Shown piece by piece: positions 34,993 through 43,515 of a DNA stretch of 64,000 nt. The number at the start of each line of letters is the position of its first letter. Positions within the stretch are counted from its first letter, which is position 1. This DNA is from an uncultured Prolixibacteraceae bacterium (GTDB lineage Bacteria; Bacteroidota; Bacteroidia; Bacteroidales; Prolixibacteraceae). The DNA lies in the NCBI GenBank assembly GCA_937915865.1, contig CALGIG010000054.1:1-64000 (forward strand). The letters are read 5' to 3'. Below the pieces are notes generated by a model. The model was not told the origin of the DNA. It worked only from the letters and a program-made list of their open reading frames with translations, and did not search any database. Both the position numbers and the translations under genes were made by a program.

Positions 34993-36026
34993 ACATAATT
35001 ATTAACTCCATCTAAAAATGCCGCTTTCAAAAAATTCATATCTCCAAATCTATTACAATCCAAAGCCTCAATATATTCATTATGTGTTTTCCCAAAATTC
35101 AAATCCGCCATATATTGTTCTTCGTAGTACATGTACATTTCTTCGGAACAACATTCAGCTAAATAGTTTTCTTTTATTCCGAATAGTCTATCCCAAGAAT
35201 CGATCTGTTCTTCATAACCCGTACATATCAAATTAACGTTCATATCAACTGGTTCCATGTCATCAGCAAGTGCTCTGTTTAGCTTAATCTCAACATCAAT
35301 TCTCGGATATGGGCTAATTCTGCTAAAAGGGAAGAAAGCTCGCATTCTTGTTTTTGAAACTACTCTTTTATTTCTTTTTATAATTTCAAAAATGGTATTT
35401 TCACCTAACTTGTATTTACTATTACAAGTGTCACAGATTGGTAATAAGTTGTTTGTATTTATTGATGTAAATGGGAAGTGTTTTCTTGGCAAGTAATGAT
35501 CTAATGCACTTCTTTTTGAATGGAATTTAATTAAAACCTTATTTACACCACAACATCGACAAGTTCTTGATTTGCCAACAAGACTTTTATAATAATCATC
35601 AATCTTTCCATATCTATGATAGAATATAGCTTTAGTCACAGCCTCATCATAAAGCAAATCAAAAATTTTTTTGATTTGCTTACTTAAATCTTTATCTATC
35701 AAATCGATGTCGGAATATTCTACAGGTTTCAACTCGCCATTGCACAATAACCTAATCTTATTGTTATTATGCACACCCCGCTTTAATGTTTTTAAATCTA
35801 CAATAGACAGGTCTTTGCAGATACGATAACACTCTTTGACGGGATTCAAAAGAAATTCTTCGTTTACTTCATCTATTAATGGTCTATATTTAGGAAGAAT
35901 TAAGGAAGAGTCAAAGGTAGCTTGAGAAATATAAGGAGATCTAAATACAACATCTAAAAACAAATGATTCACGAACGATTGTATTTCATGAAATCTTGAA
36001 TGTATATGCTTATAAGGTCTTATCAT
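34989..36026 (-). CDS. HNH endonuclease
   Basis: A 345-aa protein with a zinc-supported HNH core at about residues 150-215: CRCCG, then SALDHYLPRKHFPF (D-H and Pro), NLLPICDTCNSKYK (Asn and second CxxC). This matches PtuB-like or DUF-type HNH nucleases found with ABC-type ATPases. N- and C-terminal parts are mostly helical and unassigned. It overlaps the upstream ATPase gene by 17 nt, strong coupling that recalls the PtuA-PtuB (Septu) arrangement. It is the only recognisable nuclease of this operon. Confidence 0.8.
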   Translation of the reverse strand: MIRPYKHIHSRFHEIQSFVNHLFLDVVFRSPYISQATFDSSLILPKYRPLIDEVNEEFLLNPVKECYRICKDLSIVDLKTLKRGVHNNNKIRLLCNGELKPVEYSDIDLIDKDLSKQIKKIFDLLYDEAVTKAIFYHRYGKIDDYYKSLVGKSRTCRCCGVNKVLIKFHSKRSALDHYLPRKHFPFTSINTNNLLPICDTCNSKYKLGENTIFEIIKRNKRVVSKTRMRAFFPFSRISPYPRIDVEIKLNRALADDMEPVDMNVNLICTGYEEQIDSWDRLFGIKENYLAECCSEEMYMYYEEQYMADLNFGKTHNEYIEALDCNRFGDMNFLKAAFLDGVNNYV

Positions 36027-37722
36027 TTTTCTTTATTTTATCAGTCATTTCTTTTATTAATAAGACCTTTTCTATTGAATCCCCCAGTTCTGAATTCAGT
36101 TCTTCGATTAATTCATCTACATTACCAGTTTCTAAAAATCTTTCTCTATATGCATTTAGTTTCTTAAGTGAATAATTGCCAATAGTATTTTTTCTCTTAA
36201 AAATTTTATTAGTTAATATATTAACTGAAGTTCCGAAAGTATCTATCTCTAGGTCCTGAGCGTTTTGAGGTTGTTTGCCTTTGTCAAATACAATTACTTT
36301 ATCAGGGAAACAATCTGAAATAATAAATGGCGAGTGTGACGTGATGAGAATATCACGCATTAAATGATTAGTATCACTTTTATTCAGACAATCTTTCAAT
36401 AGACTTATAAACTCTGAACGCCATTCCGGGTTAAAATGCGTTTCTGGCTCATCCAGTAACATCAGAGTGCTCTTATCTCCCAACAATAAACATATTCCCA
36501 TCGTATGCAAAAATTGATGCTCTCCATCAGAAAATGCTTTTAAAAGCATTTTGTCATCCGAATTTTTCTTTGTTAACCGGAATAAATTAAAATGAAAAAT
36601 ATGCTGTTGTTCTTTGAAAGAAGGTATTTTGTACATAGCATACAAGCTGTCAGAGTTATAGACTTCCTTTTTCAGTTGCTTATCTACAACCCTTAAATTA
36701 AGTAAGGAAAGAACTTGAAAAGCTTTGAACAACTGTAATGGTGAATTAAAATGCTTCTGAAAGGCTGATTTTAAAATACTTTCTTTTGTTTTTTTATTTT
36801 CATCAAAATAAAAGTCCAGCACTTCGTACTCAAATCCTCTTTCATCGTCAGATAGTTGGGTAAATTTTACAGTTGCACATTTGCGTAATTTATCCAATGT
36901 TTCTTTAACCAATGGCAACAAGTAACCTAACTCTGGATCTTCATCATCATAATACAACTTGTGATTATTTATTACTAAGCGAAAACTGTCTAACTTGTCA
37001 ATACCTAATTGTTCTTTAATGGGTTCAATTGTATCTTCACGTTGTAAAAGAAAGTTTGCCAAAAGAATAGCCTGACTCAAATGATAATCCATAAACACTA
37101 AACTGCTTTCCGGCTTTTCTTCTAATTTATAATTTAAGACAAGCTTTTCTCTGTTTCGTAAATGATAAATGTACTCATCCAATTGCAACAGTCTTGACTT
37201 TATAAAAGGTAAACTTAGGATTTCATTTTCCCCAGAGGAATAGCCAATAACTAATTCCGGCAAATAAGTACGGATTGAGTTCGTGATATCTATAAATTCA
37301 GGTTTCTCTAACTGATCTAGTGCCTTTATTTTTATTTGAGGCGCTTTGTTCTTTTCTTTTCTTATTATGACGTTATGGTAATTCTCTATTCTCTTTTCTG
37401 CTTCGTGAGGGATAATGAAATATTCCAGTTCATAAGCTACCGGGTCTGCTACTTCCCTTTTAAAATCGTTTTCCAGAAATTCCGAGGTTTCTGAGGCAAG
37501 AGTGCAACATTCCAAATGATAAAAAATATTAGCAATTGCTTCTAATACATTTGATTTTCCACTTCCATTTAGTCCGGCAAAACAATATGGATGAAAGTTT
37601 TGCCATTCCTCACAAGGTGTATCTTCCCTGAAAATGACAGAAAACTTTTCTTTCCCGTGATTAGTTATTATCTCATCAAGGCCTCGAAACTTTTCTAATA
37701 TTGTTAATCGAACTAACTTCAT
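36010..37722 (-). CDS. Restriction-system-associated ABC-type ATPase
   Basis: A 570-aa RecF/PtuA-like ATPase. Walker A GLNGSGKSN lies at 50-58. The signature region SDGEHQFLHTMG comes before Walker B LMLLDEPETHFNPEW (about 420-435), with the switch His in ITSHSPF. The insert between is helical, but shorter than in SMC proteins. Similar ATPases are known beside type I methylase/specificity genes and in Septu and other ATPase-nuclease pairs. It overlaps HsdS by 4 nt and the HNH gene by 17 nt. It probably senses DNA or phage and gates the HNH nuclease. Confidence 0.8.
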   Translation of the reverse strand: MKLVRLTILEKFRGLDEIITNHGKEKFSVIFREDTPCEEWQNFHPYCFAGLNGSGKSNVLEAIANIFYHLECCTLASETSEFLENDFKREVADPVAYELEYFIIPHEAEKRIENYHNVIIRKEKNKAPQIKIKALDQLEKPEFIDITNSIRTYLPELVIGYSSGENEILSLPFIKSRLLQLDEYIYHLRNREKLVLNYKLEEKPESSLVFMDYHLSQAILLANFLLQREDTIEPIKEQLGIDKLDSFRLVINNHKLYYDDEDPELGYLLPLVKETLDKLRKCATVKFTQLSDDERGFEYEVLDFYFDENKKTKESILKSAFQKHFNSPLQLFKAFQVLSLLNLRVVDKQLKKEVYNSDSLYAMYKIPSFKEQQHIFHFNLFRLTKKNSDDKMLLKAFSDGEHQFLHTMGICLLLGDKSTLMLLDEPETHFNPEWRSEFISLLKDCLNKSDTNHLMRDILITSHSPFIISDCFPDKVIVFDKGKQPQNAQDLEIDTFGTSVNILTNKIFKRKNTIGNYSLKKLNAYRERFLETGNVDELIEELNSELGDSIEKVLLIKEMTDKIKKNDKTL

Positions 37723-39131
37723 TTTACCTGTAGTTTCACTTTATTATCGTCTAAAATTTGTACGATTTCTTCTTCTTCCATAAGTGCAAATAAGATTTTT
37801 CTTGTTTCCGTAAAATCTTTGAACTCATTAAAATTTTGCTGTTCAAACAAATTGATCAAGTATTGTAGTCGTTGCTTATTGCCCCTTATATCTTGAACGG
37901 TAAATTTTTTGATCAAGTCTTTAAAAATGGGCTCTTCATCTATTTGTACATCTGGGTTAAAAGCATTTTGGAGAATTACCTGAAACAGTTGCTGCAAAAT
38001 CTCTAATGATTGTTTTGTTTTACTTTTTACTTCCTCAATAACTTCATAAATCAAACTAAACTTATTTTGCAAGTTAAGATCTCTAGGAACAGGTATTTCA
38101 ATATTCCTCAACTTTCCCAAGGTTATTTCTTTAAAGGTTGATCCTTTTACATATTTATTGATTAGAAACTGAAATCCATCGCTTTGCAAAGTGGCAAATA
38201 AGTAATTGGGAGCAATAACTTTTTTATTTGGAGAGATTAATGCAACACCTCTAGTTAAATTAAAATTTTCATTATCAGCATTTATCATTGCAACTTCTCC
38301 AATGGTAGCTCTTATAGTTATAATGATATCGTCAATTGAACAAATTGTACGCGAATACTTCTTCGAAATCTCTTTAGTTGTTTTAAGCAAATTATTTGAT
38401 GTGACCTTTCCTGCCTTTATATCTCCTGATCTAATATATGGGATACCATCTTCAATGTGTGGTCCTGCCTGAACAATTCCATATGTAATTATTTTATCTT
38501 TAGGAGTTACCTGAGATAATTTCTTCAAGGGAAAAGCCTTCTGATTATTTACAGTGTCTCCAAACATTTGGAAATAGATAGAATGAACAAGTTTTTCTAA
38601 CACATTCAATGTCTCAATCTTTTTATTTATATTGTATTGAATGTTATCCAATTGAGAAACAATTTTTCTCTGAAACTCTAAATCATTTGGGAAGCTAATT
38701 CTAAGTTTCCTAAGGGTAGTGCTATTTAAAATCGGAATTGTTACTTTATTTGCTTTGAACCTTAAATATTCCTTGTTTCTGATAACCCAATAGTAGAAAA
38801 ATTTAGGAAGAATAAAATCCCTTTTAACGCGAACTCCTGTAATTTGTTGATTGCTTGAAACAGGCCTATCAACAATGGCTGCCTTACCTAAATCACTACC
38901 AATACAGCTAATTAATACAGTCTCTTCTTTATATAGAGAAGCCTCATTATCTAAAAGAGCTAAGTTTGATATCTTAATATTTGTTTCCGATATGTATTGT
39001 TGCCCCTGTAAATCCGTAGGTGTAACCCAAAGCACGTCACCCCCATAATAAAGAAGCTCTTTAGTGTTGGGAGTTTTTCCCGTCCGGGTACTCTCAACAA
39101 TTTCTCCTATGGTCGTATTAGTATATTCCAT
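37719..39131 (-). CDS. hsdS: Type I specificity subunit HsdS
   Basis: A 470-aa protein with two target-recognition domains in tandem. The first (about 1-180) has YGGDVLWVTPTDLQG and ISCIGSDLGKA; the second (about 200-380) has IPYIRSGDIKAG and IITIRATIGEVAMI. Conserved helices separate them. A C-terminal extension of about 80 residues (after about 395) is unusual and includes EETRK-like helical sequence, perhaps for binding the ATPase. It starts at the end of HsdM. It sets the DNA sequence methylated by HsdM. Confidence 0.85.
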   Translation of the reverse strand: MEYTNTTIGEIVESTRTGKTPNTKELLYYGGDVLWVTPTDLQGQQYISETNIKISNLALLDNEASLYKEETVLISCIGSDLGKAAIVDRPVSSNQQITGVRVKRDFILPKFFYYWVIRNKEYLRFKANKVTIPILNSTTLRKLRISFPNDLEFQRKIVSQLDNIQYNINKKIETLNVLEKLVHSIYFQMFGDTVNNQKAFPLKKLSQVTPKDKIITYGIVQAGPHIEDGIPYIRSGDIKAGKVTSNNLLKTTKEISKKYSRTICSIDDIIITIRATIGEVAMINADNENFNLTRGVALISPNKKVIAPNYLFATLQSDGFQFLINKYVKGSTFKEITLGKLRNIEIPVPRDLNLQNKFSLIYEVIEEVKSKTKQSLEILQQLFQVILQNAFNPDVQIDEEPIFKDLIKKFTVQDIRGNKQRLQYLINLFEQQNFNEFKDFTETRKILFALMEEEEIVQILDDNKVKLQVK

Positions 39132-40750
39132 TACAATTCTTTTTCCAATTGTTTTAAAGAATGAAGCAATTCATCCTCAATCTTTAAAACTTGCTTTAGC
39201 AACGTAGTCGGCTCTTCATATTGAGTTTCTTCAAAAACAAACTCCTTGTATAGATTGTAATTCAATTCAAATCCATTCTCTTCTATTTCATCAACAGGAA
39301 CATAAAAGTGTTTTTGCCTACGGTCTTTTTGAGGATTGCTTTTTTCGTCTTTTGTTTTGTACTGTTTAACGGATTCCGGCAATGGAAAATCCCCCTTTAT
39401 TTTTCTACGGCCATTGTCTAAGGTGTAACCATCAGAGTCCATCCCGTAAAACCACACTTTTTTAGTATGGTATTTATCAGAATCAAATTGCTTCTTAGTA
39501 AATAAAAGTATGGAGGTTTTGACCCCAGTATAAGGATTAAATACACCACTAGGTAACGATACAACAGCTTCCAAGTCACAATCTTTCAATAATATCTCCC
39601 TGGCTGCTTTGTAAGCCTTACCCGAATTAAACAGAACCCCTTCTGGAATAATTACAGCAGCCCTTCCATTTTTCTTAAGCATATATACAATACGTTCCAG
39701 GAATAAGAGTTCTGTTTGTAAAGATTGATTTTTCTCTCCCTGGATCTGATAAATCCGATGAAGATTTTTGCTAATGCTTTTCCCGTTAACTTTTGCGGCA
39801 AAAGGAGGATTCGCCAGAATATATGAAAATTCTTCTTTGCCTAAAGTCGGAAATATTTTATCAAAGTACGCTCTTTCTTCCCCTTTTAATATTTCGATGT
39901 CAGCAAAATTTTTCTTTTTCGCTTTATAGAAGTAATCTTCATATTCTCCTGAAATAGTATTTAGATTAATAATATGAGGCTTTTCTATTCCATGCATCAT
40001 CATATTCATCATACCAATTCTAACCATAGTGGCATCAATATCAAAGCCATAAAATACATTCTCTTTTAATTGTTTTCTCTTTTCTGCTGTTAGTTTTGTT
40101 CCATCGAGACCCTTTTCTAACTGGTTGTCTTCATCAAGACTAACCACTTTGCTATTCTCCTTGAGTATGTATTGATATGCGCCAACAAGGAAACCCGAAC
40201 TACCACTGGTTACATCACAAATCTTGATTTCTTCATTATCGAAGCCTGGAGCAACTAACTCGCTCATCATTTGAATGATGTGTCTGGGAGTTCTGAATTG
40301 ACCATTCTTCCCAGCTTCGTTTGTTGCTTTTAACAGATACTCATACACATCTCCTAATAAATCCTGGAAGTGCTGATCCTTTCTTTCTTCTTCCTCAATT
40401 AAAGAAAATATTTCACCAATTATCCTTACAGCTTCTTCTAATAGAGAGGGAGTATTTATTCCAAATCGAGCATTTTTCATCTCAATTGCAAAAGGTTCAT
40501 CTTCCTTAGATAGATCATTTTGGATAAACCTGAATACATCATCTACTTTAGATTTGAGTTCAGACCCGATTAAGATGCTGTAATTGCTCCATTTATATTT
40601 ATCGTCAACTTTAGGATGAAACTTCTCCAAGCGCTTCATAAATATCAGGTACGATATATTATCGATTGCTGTTATAGGATTAGATAATCCGCCGGCCCAA
40701 AGCCTATCCCAAAGTAACTGTACTTTATTTCTGATCCCCTGTGATAACAT
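39131..40750 (-). CDS. hsdM: Type I DNA methyltransferase HsdM
   Basis: A 539-aa N6-adenine methyltransferase. An HsdM N-terminal helical domain (about 1-130) precedes the catalytic domain, with motif I CDVTSGSSGFLVGA (178-191) and catalytic NPPF (314-317), then VSLPSGVFNPYTGVKTSILLF. Motif I is unusual: the common form is DPxCGTGGFL, whereas here Val-Thr-Ser replaces Pro-x-Cys, though the Gly pair is kept. HsdS follows directly. No HsdR gene is present next to it or anywhere in the window. Confidence 0.9.
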   Translation of the reverse strand: MLSQGIRNKVQLLWDRLWAGGLSNPITAIDNISYLIFMKRLEKFHPKVDDKYKWSNYSILIGSELKSKVDDVFRFIQNDLSKEDEPFAIEMKNARFGINTPSLLEEAVRIIGEIFSLIEEEERKDQHFQDLLGDVYEYLLKATNEAGKNGQFRTPRHIIQMMSELVAPGFDNEEIKICDVTSGSSGFLVGAYQYILKENSKVVSLDEDNQLEKGLDGTKLTAEKRKQLKENVFYGFDIDATMVRIGMMNMMMHGIEKPHIINLNTISGEYEDYFYKAKKKNFADIEILKGEERAYFDKIFPTLGKEEFSYILANPPFAAKVNGKSISKNLHRIYQIQGEKNQSLQTELLFLERIVYMLKKNGRAAVIIPEGVLFNSGKAYKAAREILLKDCDLEAVVSLPSGVFNPYTGVKTSILLFTKKQFDSDKYHTKKVWFYGMDSDGYTLDNGRRKIKGDFPLPESVKQYKTKDEKSNPQKDRRQKHFYVPVDEIEENGFELNYNLYKEFVFEETQYEEPTTLLKQVLKIEDELLHSLKQLEKEL

Positions 40751-40757
40751 ATGCTTG

Positions 40758-41540
40758 TTATATTTTTTCTAAAATTTCTTTCTTTACAAATTCGTATGCC
40801 TGGATTATATCGTATTCAATACCACTCCTCAATAAGCCATTCATATCACCTATAAATTCATCATCTTCAACTTTCCTTTCCATATTCTCAATGAACTCCT
40901 TTTGAGTTACTCCATTCCCTTCCTCATTCATATAATGTTTGAAGGCTTCAATAACTTTTTCAACGTTTACATCTGCAGCATTATTAAAAGCATACCATAA
41001 ATCGAACAGGTCACGCCCTTTCTTTCGTTGGTATAAGGCTCTAAGTTTTGTTGCCAACAATTCATCCAAGCCATAGGTTGCTACTAAAGCTTCCCCTTTG
41101 TCCCATTCAGAGTCCAACTTAACCCAAATATTTTGTAACCCATATACCGAAAAATGTTCCCGGGTATTGACTTCAATTTTCAGTTTTATAGGTACATCAT
41201 CTTCCGATTGTATACTGTATACAACGGTATTATTATGGAGCTTTTGTTTGATCCGTGGTGTCCCTAAAAAGGAAAGCTGCTCCCGTATTTTATCAATGAT
41301 GGCTCCGAATGGTTCTGCTTTTACCTGTACCAGATCGATATCTTCCGAATATCTCGTTGCCGGAGCTAAGAAAAGCTTGTGTAAGGCTGTGCCTCCACGA
41401 AATGCCAGCCGTTCCCTTATAAAATCATCAGAAAATAAAGCAATCAAAGACCGTTGAATAATCAAGTCCTGCTCCACCTGATAGTTTTCCTGCCAGGGAG
41501 CCTGCTTTCTCCATGCTGTTATGTATGATTGTGGTATCAT
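40758..41540 (-). CDS. abiEii: AbiEii/AbiGii-family toxin (nucleotidyltransferase)
   Basis: A 260-aa protein with the family's four motifs: FRGGTALHKLF (47-57), RYSEDIDLV (63-71) as the metal-binding D-x-D, a basic/aromatic middle, and KLRALYQRKKGRDLFDLWYA (about 167-186). This is a type IV toxin that transfers nucleotides, probably to tRNA. Its ATG overlaps the AbiEi stop by 4 nt, and HsdM starts 7 nt after it, so it is in the same transcript as the methylase. Confidence 0.85.
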   Translation of the reverse strand: MIPQSYITAWRKQAPWQENYQVEQDLIIQRSLIALFSDDFIRERLAFRGGTALHKLFLAPATRYSEDIDLVQVKAEPFGAIIDKIREQLSFLGTPRIKQKLHNNTVVYSIQSEDDVPIKLKIEVNTREHFSVYGLQNIWVKLDSEWDKGEALVATYGLDELLATKLRALYQRKKGRDLFDLWYAFNNAADVNVEKVIEAFKHYMNEEGNGVTQKEFIENMERKVEDDEFIGDMNGLLRSGIEYDIIQAYEFVKKEILEKI

Positions 41541-42346
41541 ATATCTGCTTCTACTTCAATGTTAGGCACTATTTTCCATCTGTTGCCAGTTATCATACTT
41601 TCCGGCTTCTTTCTTTGAGGACGTAATAGTGTCGTATAAAAGCCAATAGGTTCAAGATAATTGTAGAGCGCATTACACAATTCATTTTCTTCTAAGACAC
41701 ATTCCAACAGATACCCCAAACGCTGAACAACTACCATTTCCTCATATTGTTTCGCAGTTTCAACCAACTTATCCGCCTGTATATTTTCTCTCAACTCTTC
41801 TATTACTGTTGCCACACGGTTAAATCCACCCACTTCATTGTAGTAGTTGACCATATCCAAAGCTGTCATTTCAGGAGACGAAATATTGATATAGCCTGTA
41901 TCTACTTTTTTCTTGATAACGTCTTTTTTATTCCAAGATTTTTTGATATAAAAAGTGATATTCACTTTATCATTGCTGATCGCCCTTAGAGCAATACCCT
42001 CAGTAATGACTGTATAACTTTGTGGCTGTTGATGAGCCGCACCATGCAATGCAGCGGCATTCAATAATCCTACATAATAATCTCTATTCAGAAACCTCAT
42101 CAAATCGCTTATAAAAAAGCTGGTCGGAATAATACCCTTTGCCCGATATTCAGGAGGTACGATAACATAAAAACTCTTTCGCACCAACACCACGGCTCCC
42201 TGGTTTTTGAGCCGTTGCAATGCTTTCTTCAAAGCATTCTCAGAAACTTCCAATTGACTATGTAATCCTTCAGTGGTAAAGCTATATTTACCATTTGCTC
42301 TTTGCTGATCAATAAAGGAGTCCAGATATTTGTATTGTTCTGCCAT
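41537..42346 (-). CDS. abiEi: AbiEi-family antitoxin / repressor
   Basis: A 269-aa protein from the ATG at 42346 (MAEQYKYLDSFI). The frame is open to 42493, but the upstream part contains a promoter and a palindrome, so the longer form is rejected. An N-terminal winged helix (about 10-75, LEVSENALKKALQRLKNQG, then FYVIVPPEYR) is followed by the AbiEi C-terminal domain. In known AbiE systems the antitoxin represses its own promoter through inverted repeats. Here it would control all seven genes of the operon. Confidence 0.8.
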   Translation of the reverse strand: MAEQYKYLDSFIDQQRANGKYSFTTEGLHSQLEVSENALKKALQRLKNQGAVVLVRKSFYVIVPPEYRAKGIIPTSFFISDLMRFLNRDYYVGLLNAAALHGAAHQQPQSYTVITEGIALRAISNDKVNITFYIKKSWNKKDVIKKKVDTGYINISSPEMTALDMVNYYNEVGGFNRVATVIEELRENIQADKLVETAKQYEEMVVVQRLGYLLECVLEENELCNALYNYLEPIGFYTTLLRPQRKKPESMITGNRWKIVPNIEVEADI

Positions 42347-42359
42347 TATTTTAGTCGAT

Positions 42360-42430
42360 GATTGCGAAAAGGGCGTCATTTCAACCCCTTTTGCAATCAC
42401 AAACTTATGTTTTTGACGTATCAGAACCAA
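42360..42430 (-). promoter_or_regulatory. Promoter plus AbiEi operator of the seven-gene operon
   Basis: On the minus strand TTG (42428-42430), 20 bases, then TAAGTTTG (42400-42407) make a good Bacteroidota promoter. Directly downstream, arms GATTGCGAAAAGGG (42360-42373) and CCCCTTTTGCAATC (42385-42398) form an imperfect palindrome covering the expected transcript start. The palindrome ends 13 bp before the AbiEi ATG. This is the typical location for repression by AbiEi. Confidence 0.6.
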
Positions 42431-42505
42431 GCTTTTTGTAATTTTTTTTCGGCATTTTAGATGCTCTATGTTATATTGGAATTGTTTTGACATATTATTA
42501 TAGCT

Positions 42506-43150
42506 TTACAAATACCTTTCCAGATCAAACCTTTCAATATTGGCCTTATCCGGTAAGGAGCGATCAGCAGCCTTCAACTCCGCATCGCACCTATCCAGAA
42601 TATCCGCAATCTTTTGTTTCCCTCCTTCCACCTGGTTGACAAGCTGTTCCAGCAGGTCGGTGTTGTCTACTGTTCTGATCGTTTTAGCCGTTTTTACAAG
42701 ATGAGCATGAGACAAATCACACAGATGGCTTTGGATGGCCTCCGACATTTCAGCCAATTCGTCGAAACTGGCACCAGTCGCCAGTACCGGGACAACGTCC
42801 GTATCTTCAAAAAGAAGCCATTCGTCTTCTTCCTCCTGTTCCCTGTGCAATAGACCGGGTTCAATATCCACATCAATGCTTATCAGGGCCTCTTCCCGGG
42901 TATAGAAAACCTGTTCCATCTCTTCCGAAGGAATAACAAGTCGCTTGTTTGTGCTATTCCGCACAACGACATCAGCGTTCAATCCCAATCGTGTTTTGCT
43001 TGGGCCAACAATGCTGTCATTGTTTTTCCCCTGTTCATTTTCAGGTTCCGGGGATTTCTCTTTTTTTGTGTCAACAAGCAGGTAGTAACCTGCCGGAAGA
43101 ATGCAGCTAAAAACAAGCACTGCCAAAATAACTTCTGTTGAGGGGATCAT
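42506..43150 (-). CDS. Conjugation region protein (TraD-position)
   Basis: A 214-aa protein with one N-terminal membrane segment (about 7-27, VILAVLVFSCILPAGYYLL), then a charged, acidic body with VLATGASFDELAEM and a helical C-terminus. It lies third after traA and traB, where CTnDOT-type elements carry traC/traD. Sequence recognition is weak and the name is by position. It touches traB (both at 43150) and is the last conjugation gene before the defence cargo. Confidence 0.55.
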   Translation of the reverse strand: MIPSTEVILAVLVFSCILPAGYYLLVDTKKEKSPEPENEQGKNNDSIVGPSKTRLGLNADVVVRNSTNKRLVIPSEEMEQVFYTREEALISIDVDIEPGLLHREQEEEDEWLLFEDTDVVPVLATGASFDELAEMSEAIQSHLCDLSHAHLVKTAKTIRTVDNTDLLEQLVNQVEGGKQKIADILDRCDAELKAADRSLPDKANIERFDLERYL

Positions 43151-43512
43151 TACTCAAATGGTTTTTTGACGTTTTCGTTAAAAAGCCGGATAATCTCGCT
43201 TTTGTATTGCTCGAAATGTCCGGTAATAATGGCTTCCACATAGCTTCCCAGTGTTGCTTTGTCCGCGCCAATATTGCCTACAATGTTTTTAAGCTGACCT
43301 ATTATTTCTTTACTCAGATACACCGTGCTTTTCTCTCCGTCCTTGCCGCGTTGCAAAAAAGTGCCCACGTAGTTTTGTTCGCGGTTCTTGGGAAGAGAGG
43401 AGTCCTTGCTTTTTGTAGTGCTTGCAACAGGAGTTCGGGGCTCGGCCTTTGGTGGATTGTCACCTCCGGAAGCTACCATTTTCATAAATTCGTTATCATC
43501 AACTTCTTTCAT
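43150..43512 (-). CDS. DUF3408-type conjugation protein (TraB-position)
   Basis: A 120-aa protein with a disordered, Pro/Ser/Lys-rich N-terminal half (to about 50) and a C-terminal ribbon-helix-helix-like domain: STVYLSKEIIGQLKNIVGNI, then GSYVEAIITGHFEQYK. This is DUF3408, always next to the ParA-like traA in Bacteroidota conjugative elements. Probably a DNA-binding partner of the ParA protein. Confidence 0.8.
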   Translation of the reverse strand: MKEVDDNEFMKMVASGGDNPPKAEPRTPVASTTKSKDSSLPKNREQNYVGTFLQRGKDGEKSTVYLSKEIIGQLKNIVGNIGADKATLGSYVEAIITGHFEQYKSEIIRLFNENVKKPFE

Positions 43513-43515
43513 ACC

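Noticed and set aside
34153..42430. Calling the operon a complete type I restriction-modification system
   Set aside because: hsdM and hsdS are present but no HsdR-like motor nuclease is visible; ATPase and HNH proteins are not HsdR.
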